This document shows positions 1-6,369 of a DNA stretch of 28,478 nucleotides, piece by piece. Position numbers and translations under genes: made by a program. The notes under the pieces were generated by a model. It saw only the letters and a list, made by a program, of their open reading frames with translations. It was not told where the DNA came from and ran no database searches. Source of the stretch: DATAPD01 sp036265385 (lineage in GTDB: Bacteria > Acidobacteriota > Terriglobia > Terriglobales > Acidobacteriaceae); contig DATAPD010000065.1 of assembly GCA_036265385.1 (NCBI GenBank), positions 1 through 28,478 of the forward strand, written 5' to 3'. Positions within the stretch are counted from its first letter, which is position 1. Each line of letters opens with the position of its first letter.

Positions 1-76
1 TGGTGGAGCTAGTCGGGCTCGAACCGACGACCTCCTCGTTGCGAACGAGGCGCTCTCCCAGCTGAGCTATAGCCCC
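1..76 (-). tRNA. tRNA-Ala (anticodon CGC)
   Basis: Read on the minus strand this folds as a complete cloverleaf. The acceptor stem is GGGGCTA/TAGCTCC with one G-T pair, the D stem is GCTC/GAGC, the anticodon stem is CCTCG/CGAGG with loop TTCGCAA, and the T stem is GTCGG/CCGAC with loop TTCGAGC. The anticodon CGC reads GCG (alanine). The 3' CCA is encoded and is the first three bases of the window. It is the only RNA gene recognised with certainty here. Confidence 0.97.
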
Positions 77-99
77 ACGTTGATAGGTCGAAATAATTG

Positions 100-108
100 A
101 TTTTAGCA
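100..108 (-). promoter_or_regulatory. Extended -10 promoter of tRNA-Ala
   Basis: On the minus strand TGC-TAAAAT forms an extended -10 element about 24 nt upstream of the mature tRNA 5' end, which allows a short leader for RNase P to remove. No convincing -35 is present at standard spacing, which is tolerated by extended -10 promoters. The assignment rests on sequence alone. Confidence 0.4.
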
Positions 109-143
109 GTCTGGCTCGACTCGCGTCATCTGGCAAAAGACGT

Positions 144-542
144 TCACCTTCGCTTGAACTGCTCGTCAATTTCAACCTGATAGCCTGCTACAACACGATT
201 CGTTTCGTTAGCCATGCCCACGACCGACATCAATTCTTTGAACATTTCGTCAGTCATACCTTTCTTTTTAGCCGACGCAGTGTGCGAAGCGATGCAGTAT
301 TCACACTGATTCGTAGTACTCACGGCGACGTAGATCAGTTCTTTTACCAGCGGATCGAGAGCGCCGGGCGCCATTATTTGCTTGATGTCTTCCCACGTTC
401 GTTTCAAAGCCACAGGATCGTGCGCTAGTGCTTTCCAGAAATTGTTAATCCAGTCAGTCTTTCGCGTTGTCATAATGTCGTCGTACACCGCTTTAACTTC
501 TGGGCTCGCATCTTTGTATTCGATCAATCCAAGAACCGACAT
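144..542 (-). CDS. Carboxymuconolactone decarboxylase / AhpD-like protein
   Basis: The 132-aa protein has the alkylhydroperoxidase D core: Glu68, then CxxC at Cys80 and Cys83, and His87. The spacing E-x11-C-x2-C-x3-H equals that of AhpD (Glu118, Cys130, Cys133, His137), so a thiol-dependent peroxide- or disulfide-reducing role in the cytoplasm is more likely than true carboxymuconolactone decarboxylation. The length is typical of one-domain, oligomer-forming members. No signal peptide is seen. A purine-rich GCGGGGGAA tract just upstream of the ATG acts as Shine-Dalgarno. It diverges from ribA across a 133-bp region with a large inverted repeat, and is followed downstream by the tRNA. The physiological substrate cannot be told from sequence. 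Confidence 0.88.
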   Translation of the reverse strand: MSVLGLIEYKDASPEVKAVYDDIMTTRKTDWINNFWKALAHDPVALKRTWEDIKQIMAPGALDPLVKELIYVAVSTTNQCEYCIASHTASAKKKGMTDEMFKELMSVVGMANETNRVVAGYQVEIDEQFKRR

Positions 543-569
543 GAATTTCCCCCGCTGAAAGTTTCGGCA

Positions 570-604
570 GATATCACTTCAGTCATTCTGTCTGAAAAGA
601 TATC
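570..604. promoter_or_regulatory. Interrupted palindrome, candidate operator between ahpD-like gene and ribA
   Basis: Two 13-nt arms, GATATCACTTCAG and CTGAAAAGATATC, are inverted around a 9-nt spacer and match at 11 of 13 positions. They lie 28-62 bp upstream of the AhpD-like start, where a promoter or an activator site would sit. The symmetry suits a dimeric regulator. The regulator is unknown. Confidence 0.45.
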
Positions 605-641
605 AGCTTGATCCTTGCAAATCACAGTTATCTGGCCGCAT

Positions 642-668
642 CCCGCGCGCGGGGCGTCCCGGTATAAT
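642..668 (+). promoter_or_regulatory. ribA promoter: TATAAT -10 with GC palindrome upstream
   Basis: A perfect TATAAT (663-668) lies 7 nt before the GTG start codon, so transcription would start at or next to the start codon. Upstream is a perfect 12-bp palindrome, CCCGCGCGCGGG (642-653), in the spacer region where a -35 to -10 contact or repressor site would be. No consensus -35 is seen. No Shine-Dalgarno precedes the gene. Confidence 0.5.
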
Positions 669-675
669 CGACAAT

Positions 676-1293
676 GTGAGTGATCAAGTCCGACAGCTCG
701 CTTCAGCTGACTTCCCAACGCGCTGGGGATCCTTCCGGATTCACGGGTTTGTGGGCGAATTCAATGAGAATGGATCTCTGCGCAAGGAAGAAGCAGTAGC
801 TCTTGTCATGGGGGACGTCACATCGACTCCTCCTCTTGTGCGTATCCACTCTCAGTGCCTGACCGGCGATGTGTTCGGCTCTCTTCGGTGTGATTGCCGT
901 CAACAGTTGGAGATGGCCCTTTCGATGATCTCCGGCGAGGGTGCTGGGATTCTGATCTACGAGCAACAAGAGGGTCGGGGCATTGGGCTAATGGCAAAAT
1001 TACAGGCGTATGCTTTGCAAGACGCCGGCCTGGACACCGTAGAAGCCAACGAACGACTCGGATTCAAGGCTGATCATCGCGAATTTCTGCTTCCTGCGCG
1101 GATGCTAAAGGCATTGGGCGTGCGTCAGGTCCGCCTTCTTTCGAATAATCCCGATAAAGTCGCCGCACTGGAACGCGCCGGAATCACCGTAGTTGAGCGA
1201 GTGCCTTGCGAAGTAGCCCCTAGCCCGCACGCTGAGGATTACCTCAAGACCAAGAAAGAGAAACTTGGCCATTTGTTTGGCTCCCGCTCCTAA
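676..1293 (+). CDS. ribA: GTP cyclohydrolase II
   Basis: RibA opens the imidazole ring of GTP to give 2,5-diamino-6-ribosylamino-pyrimidinone 5'-phosphate, formate and pyrophosphate, the first step of riboflavin synthesis. The 205-aa product is a stand-alone RibA with no RibB domain. The zinc ligands Cys61, Cys72 and Cys74 sit in RIHSQCLTGD and LRCDC with the family spacing. The QEGRGIGL, DTVEAN and LGFKADHREF motifs and the C-terminal TKKEKLGHLF are all present. The start is GTG, placed 7 nt after a TATAAT box; an overlapping ATG at 674 is in another frame and meets a stop at once. Its gene neighbours are not riboflavin genes, so it appears to be expressed on its own. Confidence 0.95.
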   Translation: MSDQVRQLASADFPTRWGSFRIHGFVGEFNENGSLRKEEAVALVMGDVTSTPPLVRIHSQCLTGDVFGSLRCDCRQQLEMALSMISGEGAGILIYEQQEGRGIGLMAKLQAYALQDAGLDTVEANERLGFKADHREFLLPARMLKALGVRQVRLLSNNPDKVAALERAGITVVERVPCEVAPSPHAEDYLKTKKEKLGHLFGSRS

Positions 1294-1305
1294 CTGTTTG
1301 CATGT

Positions 1306-1325
1306 TCGCACGCATTCCTGTGCGA
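1306..1325 (+). terminator. Hairpin after ribA (weak terminator candidate)
   Basis: TCGCAC and GTGCGA form a perfect 6-bp stem around an 8-nt loop, 12 nt after the ribA stop codon. There is no U-run after it, so at best it is a weak or factor-dependent terminator, or it protects the 3' end. Confidence 0.25.
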
Positions 1326-1347
1326 TGATTCAGACCCGAGCACCGCT

Positions 1348-2667
1348 TTGCCCCAACGAAACCAAACGCTGCTACTGCTGGTTGTAGGCTTGCTGAGTGC
1401 CGGCATGACATGGCACTACCTGAACTTCTTCTTGCCGACAGTTACAGCACGACAACACATACCATCCGGCATCCAACAGCGGCCCTATTTCGGCATAGAT
1501 CTCTATCCCTACTGGCTCGGAACTCGCGAACTTTTGGCTTCTCACCGTTCGCCTTACAGCGATGAAGTTGCTCGTCGCACCCAAACAGAACTCTTCGGAC
1601 GCCCAATTGATCCGGCCTTACGCGGAGATCCAAAAGACCAGCATCGATTCTCCTACCCAGTCTTTGTGATTTTTTTTATGGCGCCGCTAGCGATGCTTCC
1701 ATTTCATGTCGTGCGAATGATTGGGCTTATCATTTGGCTCGGTTTCGCAATCATAGGTTTTTTGCTTTGGACAAGGTTGTTCGCACCACAGCTATCAAAG
1801 GTTTGGACGATCGCGGGCTTACTTCTGTCGTTAACTACTTACGGCACATTAGAAGCGATTTTCGCGGAACAAGCGTCTGTTCTTGTTGCCGCCCTGCTTG
1901 CCGGCATGTTCTTCAGTCTTAAGAAGAATCATTTGAAAGTTGCGGGAATTCTGTTCGCACTCGCAACTTTGAAACCGCAACTCGTCTTGCTATTGGCGTT
2001 TGGGCTCGTTTGTTGGACGCTCGGCGATTGGAGAAATCGCAACCTCTTCCTGAGATCTGCACTGATAAGCTTTGGAGTTTTACTGATCGCTTCGGAGGTC
2101 GTTCTTCCTGGCTGGATCATCCAGTGGTGGCACACGGTGCATGCATATCGCGGATACACGCTCCCACCATTAGCTGAATATCTCCTGGGACCAGCGATCG
2201 GACGCATAATCTCAGTTTTTCTTGTGCTCGGCGCCAGCTTGATCTCTTTGCGCTTTCGACGTGCAGAGGTTGGATCGAGTGAATTCTTGCTTACGTTTTC
2301 GCTAATACTGTGTGTGACGTTGATCGTGTTTCCCAGTGCTGATGCGGTTTACGATCACGTGCTGCTAATCCCAGTAGCCCTACTGATTCTTCAATCGCCC
2401 AGAGAACTATTTCCTGCCAAACTGATAATCCGTATTGTCGGAACAACTGGCTATGCAGCTATTGCATGGCCTTGGATTGCAGCGACGCTTGTAGTTCTTT
2501 TCGGTTCCGTCAGTCGGCTTGATCTGCATACTCCGTTTTACGGTTTGTTGCCGATACGCACGGCGGCGTCTGTGCCGTTCATATTGCTTGCCTTGATTAT
2601 CTTGCGGCTTAGACGCACCGGAGTTGACTATTTCCAACGAACGCCTAATGCATCCGCCACGTCTTGA
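1348..2667 (+). CDS. GT87 (DUF2029)-type integral membrane glycosyltransferase
   Basis: The 439-aa protein is strongly hydrophobic, with roughly ten or more membrane segments. After the first segment comes a periplasmic loop with FGIDLYPYWLG and later SPYSDE, the pattern of GT-C fold enzymes of the DUF2029/GT87 family. These transfer sugars from polyprenyl-phosphate donors to lipids or glycans at the outer face of the membrane, and an early Asp is usually catalytic. The donor and acceptor here are unknown. The start is TTG; the next in-frame Met lies inside the first membrane segment, so the TTG start is preferred. Its 3' end overlaps the convergent DUF2520 gene by 40 bp. Confidence 0.72.
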   Translation: MPQRNQTLLLLVVGLLSAGMTWHYLNFFLPTVTARQHIPSGIQQRPYFGIDLYPYWLGTRELLASHRSPYSDEVARRTQTELFGRPIDPALRGDPKDQHRFSYPVFVIFFMAPLAMLPFHVVRMIGLIIWLGFAIIGFLLWTRLFAPQLSKVWTIAGLLLSLTTYGTLEAIFAEQASVLVAALLAGMFFSLKKNHLKVAGILFALATLKPQLVLLLAFGLVCWTLGDWRNRNLFLRSALISFGVLLIASEVVLPGWIIQWWHTVHAYRGYTLPPLAEYLLGPAIGRIISVFLVLGASLISLRFRRAEVGSSEFLLTFSLILCVTLIVFPSADAVYDHVLLIPVALLILQSPRELFPAKLIIRIVGTTGYAAIAWPWIAATLVVLFGSVSRLDLHTPFYGLLPIRTAASVPFILLALIILRLRRTGVDYFQRTPNASATS

Positions 2668-3488
2668 CGGTTTCCGACCGGCAAGTGCTTCAGTGAGCTT
2701 TTTGCGAGAGCTTTGTAAACCGCCAGCGCTTCGGGAAGGCTCTTCAGTGCCGATAGGTGCTTGCGGATTGTTTCAACATCTCCGCGAACGAGCGGGCCAG
2801 TAAACGCTTTTTGAGGACCAACCTGAATGTAATTCCGTAGGGTTTGTACCAAAATCGGACGCATCCTTCGACGTGCTGCCGCAGTGGAGACGCCCGCTTG
2901 TGAAGCAACCTGTTCCGCGGTTGCGACCAGCGCAATTAATAAAGGTGATGCGAATGCGCCCCAGGTGTGGTAGGCCGCCTTTGCTTTCGCTTCGATGAGA
3001 ACGCCTCGACCGCCAATGTCATGTACCATCGTCTGGGCAATCCGGACGGCCCGGCGATCTCCTTCGAGCGCAAAAGATACATCTTTCAACTTAGTCGCAG
3101 AACCGGAAACAAACGTCATCAAGGGATGGACCGCTGCCACCGATGCCCCGAGTGTTCGCAAAGACTTGAGTTCGCTAGCCGGTAAAGCCCCACTCGAGTG
3201 AAAAACCACTCTTCCCTTCCACTCTCCATCTTGCGATAGAAGTTGAGCTACTCTGGCGATCTCGGAATCCGGAACACAAATCCAAACAACGTGGGCGCTC
3301 AAGTTTGACCCAATTTCAATTGCTCTTGCCCGTACTCGTCTCGCCAGAGATCGAGCTTGGCGTATCGACTGGGTTCTTGAACGACACACAATCTCAGCGA
3401 CAACATATCCAGCGTCCTTAAGTTCCCGGGCAATCACTGCCCCCAGCCGGCCAGGACCGACTATCGCCACATCAGGTTTGCGCTTCAT
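2628..3488 (-). CDS. Rossmann-like and DUF2520 domain protein
   Basis: The 286-aa protein begins with a dinucleotide-binding motif, VAIVGPGRLG, near residue 8, followed by a Rossmann-like half to about residue 120 (WICVPDSEIARVA, VVFHSSGALP). A helical C-terminal DUF2520 half follows, with VHPLMTF and AYHTWGAFASPLLIAL. This two-domain layout resembles the 6-phosphogluconate dehydrogenase/F420-NADP oxidoreductase fold, but the reaction is not established; some relatives occur near pantothenate genes. The protein is cytoplasmic. A TATTCT hexamer lies 8 nt before the ATG with no Shine-Dalgarno, suggesting a leaderless mRNA. It diverges from the NUDIX gene and overlaps the 3' end of the GT87 gene. 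Confidence 0.82.
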   Translation of the reverse strand: MKRKPDVAIVGPGRLGAVIARELKDAGYVVAEIVCRSRTQSIRQARSLARRVRARAIEIGSNLSAHVVWICVPDSEIARVAQLLSQDGEWKGRVVFHSSGALPASELKSLRTLGASVAAVHPLMTFVSGSATKLKDVSFALEGDRRAVRIAQTMVHDIGGRGVLIEAKAKAAYHTWGAFASPLLIALVATAEQVASQAGVSTAAARRRMRPILVQTLRNYIQVGPQKAFTGPLVRGDVETIRKHLSALKSLPEALAVYKALAKSSLKHLPVGNRQDVADALGVRWK

Positions 3489-3496
3489 CGCGTCGA

Positions 3497-3505
3497 AGAA
3501 TACCA
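3497..3505 (-). promoter_or_regulatory. Extended -10 element of the DUF2520 gene
   Basis: On the minus strand TGG-TATTCT is followed by 8 nt and then the ATG. Transcription would start at or beside the start codon. No Shine-Dalgarno could fit in the remaining leader. Confidence 0.4.
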
Positions 3506-3539
3506 GTTTAAGTCAATGCCTGAAGTACGCCTCCGCTAT

Positions 3540-3545
3540 TAATAT
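3540..3545 (+). promoter_or_regulatory. -10 element of the NUDIX gene
   Basis: TAATAT is followed by 7 nt and the ATG at 3553. This supports 3553 rather than the upstream in-frame codon at 3478 as the start, because the upstream 25 residues would lie ahead of the promoter. Confidence 0.4.
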
Positions 3546-3552
3546 TGTGCTC

Positions 3553-4125
3553 ATGCCTAAGGTTTCTCGGAAAAAAAAGAAAGCACGTGTTTTATCCTCG
3601 AAAATTGCATATCGCGGTCCTGTGTTCTCGGTTACCACCGATTATGTCCTAGAACCAGGCGGGGTGCGGGCTCGGCGGGACGTCATCCACCACAGTGGTT
3701 CCGTTGTTGTGATGCCGGTCGATGATTCCGGCCGAGAGCCGCACGTGCTTCTGGTTCGTCAATATCGCCACGCCGCGAATGACTATCTTTGGGAACTGCC
3801 CGCTGGGCGGATTGACGAAGGGGAGCACGAGTTGGCTGCGGCCAAACGTGAATTGATTGAGGAGACTGGTTATCAGGCGTCGAAGTGGAAGCGCGTTTTG
3901 AACTTTTACGCGAGTCCCGGATTTCTCGGCGAAACCATGTCAATCTATATGGCTACCGGACTGAAAAAAGGTATCGCTCAGCCGGAAGAGGACGAACATA
4001 TCACCGTGAGACTGTTTCCTCTTTCCCAACTGGTCGGCAACTTATTGAAGGGCAAAATCCAAGATGGAAAGACCATTTCGGGAATTTTGTGGCTAACCGC
4101 GAGCAGATCTGGCCTCCCCAAATGA
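3553..4125 (+). CDS. NUDIX hydrolase, ADP-ribose pyrophosphatase type
   Basis: Starting at the ATG at 3553 gives 190 aa. The NUDIX box is complete: a Gly in PAGRIDEGE, Glu after five residues, then seven residues and RELIEETGY, which bind Mg2+ and position the catalytic Glu. The flanking VVVMPV, LLVRQYRHA and NFYASPGFLGE segments are those of ADP-sugar pyrophosphatases, which split ADP-ribose or ADP-sugars into AMP and sugar phosphate. A basic N-terminus (KVSRKKKKARV) precedes the domain. An upstream in-frame start at 3478 would add 25 unrelated residues and overlap the divergent gene, so it is not chosen. Exact substrate preference is uncertain. Confidence 0.9.
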   Translation: MPKVSRKKKKARVLSSKIAYRGPVFSVTTDYVLEPGGVRARRDVIHHSGSVVVMPVDDSGREPHVLLVRQYRHAANDYLWELPAGRIDEGEHELAAAKRELIEETGYQASKWKRVLNFYASPGFLGETMSIYMATGLKKGIAQPEEDEHITVRLFPLSQLVGNLLKGKIQDGKTISGILWLTASRSGLPK

Positions 4126-4140
4126 GCCTCGTTCTGACAA

Positions 4141-4156
4141 TGTGATCTACGTCACA
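4141..4156. promoter_or_regulatory. Perfect CRP-type palindrome TGTGA-N6-TCACA
   Basis: TGTGATCTACGTCACA has both ideal half-sites of the CRP/FNR superfamily consensus with the exact 6-bp spacer. It begins 15 bp after the NUDIX stop and lies about 87-102 bp upstream of the cold-shock start codon, a typical place for a class I activator site. Binding by a CRP-family protein is inferred from consensus. Confidence 0.65.
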
Positions 4157-4190
4157 GACAGTGTCCCCCCATTTCCCCTCAGAATTCCCC

Positions 4191-4215
4191 ATGGGCTACG
4201 TATGCGTGCGCCCAT
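4191..4215 (+). promoter_or_regulatory. Strong hairpin in the csp 5' region
   Basis: ATGGGC-TACG pairs with CGTG-C-GCCCAT, giving ten pairs (one G-T) with a single bulged C and a TATG loop. It ends 27 nt before the start codon and just upstream of the Shine-Dalgarno. It may act as a leader structure for the cold-shock mRNA, or as a weak terminator for the NUDIX gene; only TTT follows it. Confidence 0.5.
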
Positions 4216-4242
4216 TTGTAGCTGAAAGCAAGAGGGGGAACT

Positions 4243-4452
4243 GTGGAACGTCTGAAAGGTACGGTTAAGTGGTTCAATAACGCAAAGGGCTATGGGTTCA
4301 TTGGACGAGAGAATGGACCTGACGTGTTCGTCCACTACAGCGCAATCACTGCAGAAGGCTACAAGAGCCTGCAGGAGGGCGATCAGGTGGAGTTCGAGAT
4401 TTCTCAAGGACAGAAAGGGCCACAAGCCGCAAACGTTGCGCGGGTAGCATAG
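4243..4452 (+). CDS. Cold-shock protein, CspA family
   Basis: The 69-aa protein is a single cold-shock domain, the normal length for the family. It carries GTVKWFNNAKGYGFI (RNP1) and DVFVHYSAI (RNP2), whose aromatic residues stack on single-stranded RNA or DNA. Such proteins melt RNA structure and aid translation or antitermination, not only in the cold. The start is GTG, preceded by an AGAGGGGGAA Shine-Dalgarno at good spacing. A perfect CRP-type site and a strong leader hairpin lie upstream, so regulation by growth state and RNA folding is likely. It appears monocistronic, with hairpins downstream. Confidence 0.95.
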   Translation: MERLKGTVKWFNNAKGYGFIGRENGPDVFVHYSAITAEGYKSLQEGDQVEFEISQGQKGPQAANVARVA

Positions 4453-4530
4453 AAGGAGCAAGGTTTTTGTTTCGGATTTTCAATTAAAGTTGCAGCCTCA
4501 CATTCGGCGACTCTGCACCGGGGATCGCAC

Positions 4531-4574
4531 CATGCCTCTGGCATGAACGACGCACCTGCCGGACAGGGTTTTTT
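4531..4574 (+). terminator. Hairpin pair and U-run after csp
   Basis: CATGCC-TCT-GGCATG (4531-4545) is a perfect 6-bp hairpin. Ten bases on, CCTG-CCGGA-CAGG (4555-4567) is followed by G and six T (4569-4574), which has the shape of an intrinsic terminator with a short stem. Together they probably end the csp transcript about 120 nt after its stop. The 4-bp stem is weak, so confidence is moderate. Confidence 0.4.
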
Positions 4575-4690
4575 GTCATTTCCCCCTTTCCTGTAAATCT
4601 CCACGTCTCAGCGTTTCTTGCGTCCCATTCAAATTCGCGACCTCAGCCTTCGGTTTGCTCCAGCGCTAGTTGAGGCACTACCATAAATGC

Positions 4691-6364
4691 ATGCCCGTTG
4701 ACACAGAAGCTGTACCCGCGACTCGAATTCGCGCTCCGCGTGGTTCCTCTTTGTCATGCAAAGGATGGCAGCAAGAGGCTGCCATGCGCATGCTGATGAA
4801 CAATCTCGACGAAGAAGTAGCTGAAAGGCCGCAGGATCTCGTCGTTTATGGCGGTACTGGCAAAGCCGCGCGAAATTGGGAGTGCTACCACGCCATCGTT
4901 CAAACACTTAAGTCTCTCGATGGTGATGAAACCATGCTCGTTCAGTCCGGCAAGCCCGTAGGCGTTTTCAAAACTCACGAATATGCCCCAAGGGTGCTGA
5001 TTGCTAACTCGAACCTTGTTGGCCACTGGTCGAACTGGGAGAAGTTCAACGAGCTCGAACGCGCCGGTTTGATGATGTATGGCCAAATGACAGCGGGTTC
5101 TTGGATCTACATCGGGTCGCAGGGCATCGTGCAAGGAACATTTGAAACATTCGCAGCTGCGGGTGAAAAGCACTTTGGGGGAGATCTCTCAGGCAAATTA
5201 ATTGTTTCAGGCGGGATGGGTGGAATGGGTGGAGCTCAACCACTCGCTGCAACGATGAATGGCGCTGCATTTCTCGGGATTGATGTTGATCCGGAGCGAA
5301 TTAAGAAACGTCTCAAGACCGGCTATTGCGATTTCATGGTGACGACGCTCGACGAGGCGCTTCGAATCTTAAAAAACGCTGTCCGGAAGAAAGAGAACGT
5401 TTCTGTTGGACTCGTTGGGAACTGCGCTGACATCATTCCCGAGCTCGCAGAACGTGGAGTCGTACCGGACATCCTAACTGACCAGACTTCTGCTCACGAC
5501 CCACTAAACGGTTATGTGCCAAATGGAATGTCTTTCGACCATGCGCTCGCACTGCGGAAAAGTGATCCACACGCATATCAGGAGAAATCACTGGATGCTA
5601 TGGCTCGCCATGTCGAGGGTATGCTGCGCCTGCAAAAAATGGGTTCCGTGACTTTCGATTACGGCAATAACATACGAACCTTCGCCTTCCAGCGCGGCGT
5701 TAAAAACGCGTATGACTTCCCCGGCTTTGTGCCGGCGTACATTCGGCCTCTATTTTGTGAAGGACGTGGGCCTTTTCGATGGGTAGCTTTGTCGGGCGAG
5801 CCGTCAGATATAGCTGTGACGGATGACCTCATTCTTGAACTTTTTCCTGAGAATCGCAATTTGCGCCGCTGGATCGACTTAGCGCGCAAACGCATCAAGT
5901 TTCAAGGTCTCCCTGCTCGTATTTGCTGGCTTGGATATGGAGAGCGGGCCCAATTTGGTCTTGCAATCAACGAGTTGGTAAAAAGCGGAAAGATCCAAGC
6001 TCCGATCGTCATTGGCCGCGATCATCTCGACTGTGGTTCTGTCGCTTCACCCTTCCGCGAAACGGAAAGCATGAAAGATGGCAGTGATGCCGTTGCAGAC
6101 TGGCCCATCTTGAATGCTCTTATCAACACTGCCGCCGGCGCTTCTTGGGTCTCAGTTCATAATGGCGGCGGTGTCGGTATCGGCTATTCTTTGCACGCTG
6201 GACAAGTCACGGTCGCCGACGGCAGCGACATGATGGCAAAGCGCATTGAGCGTGTCTTGACAACAGATCCCGGCATGGGCGTTATACGGCACGTTGATTC
6301 TGGGTATGACGAAGCAAAGCAATTTGCGAATGAGCGAAGCGTAAAAATCCCGCTAGAAAAGTAA
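4691..6364 (+). CDS. hutU: Urocanate hydratase
   Basis: HutU adds water to urocanate to form 4-imidazolone-5-propionate, step two of histidine degradation, using tightly bound NAD+ as electrophile. The 557-aa product is full length. The family opening RAPRG..LSCKGWQQEAAMRML is present, with YGGTGKAARNWE, the NAD-binding glycine-rich SGGMGGMGGAQPLAATM, LTDQTSAHDPLNGY, and RICWLGYGERA with the conserved active-site-region Cys. The start at ATG 4691 is preferred over TTG 4670 because family members begin shortly before the RAPRG motif. It has no clear Shine-Dalgarno. hutI begins 5 bp after its stop, so the two are one transcript. Confidence 0.97.
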   Translation: MPVDTEAVPATRIRAPRGSSLSCKGWQQEAAMRMLMNNLDEEVAERPQDLVVYGGTGKAARNWECYHAIVQTLKSLDGDETMLVQSGKPVGVFKTHEYAPRVLIANSNLVGHWSNWEKFNELERAGLMMYGQMTAGSWIYIGSQGIVQGTFETFAAAGEKHFGGDLSGKLIVSGGMGGMGGAQPLAATMNGAAFLGIDVDPERIKKRLKTGYCDFMVTTLDEALRILKNAVRKKENVSVGLVGNCADIIPELAERGVVPDILTDQTSAHDPLNGYVPNGMSFDHALALRKSDPHAYQEKSLDAMARHVEGMLRLQKMGSVTFDYGNNIRTFAFQRGVKNAYDFPGFVPAYIRPLFCEGRGPFRWVALSGEPSDIAVTDDLILELFPENRNLRRWIDLARKRIKFQGLPARICWLGYGERAQFGLAINELVKSGKIQAPIVIGRDHLDCGSVASPFRETESMKDGSDAVADWPILNALINTAAGASWVSVHNGGGVGIGYSLHAGQVTVADGSDMMAKRIERVLTTDPGMGVIRHVDSGYDEAKQFANERSVKIPLEK

Positions 6365-6369
6365 GTCGA

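Noticed and set aside
1..143. Possible integration site at the tRNA-Ala 3' end
   Set aside because: The tRNA end coincides with the window edge, so no flanking integrase or repeat of the tRNA 3' end can be seen.
3478..3552. 25-residue N-terminal extension of the NUDIX protein
   Set aside because: It overlaps the divergent gene and precedes the likely -10 element; the family does not have it.
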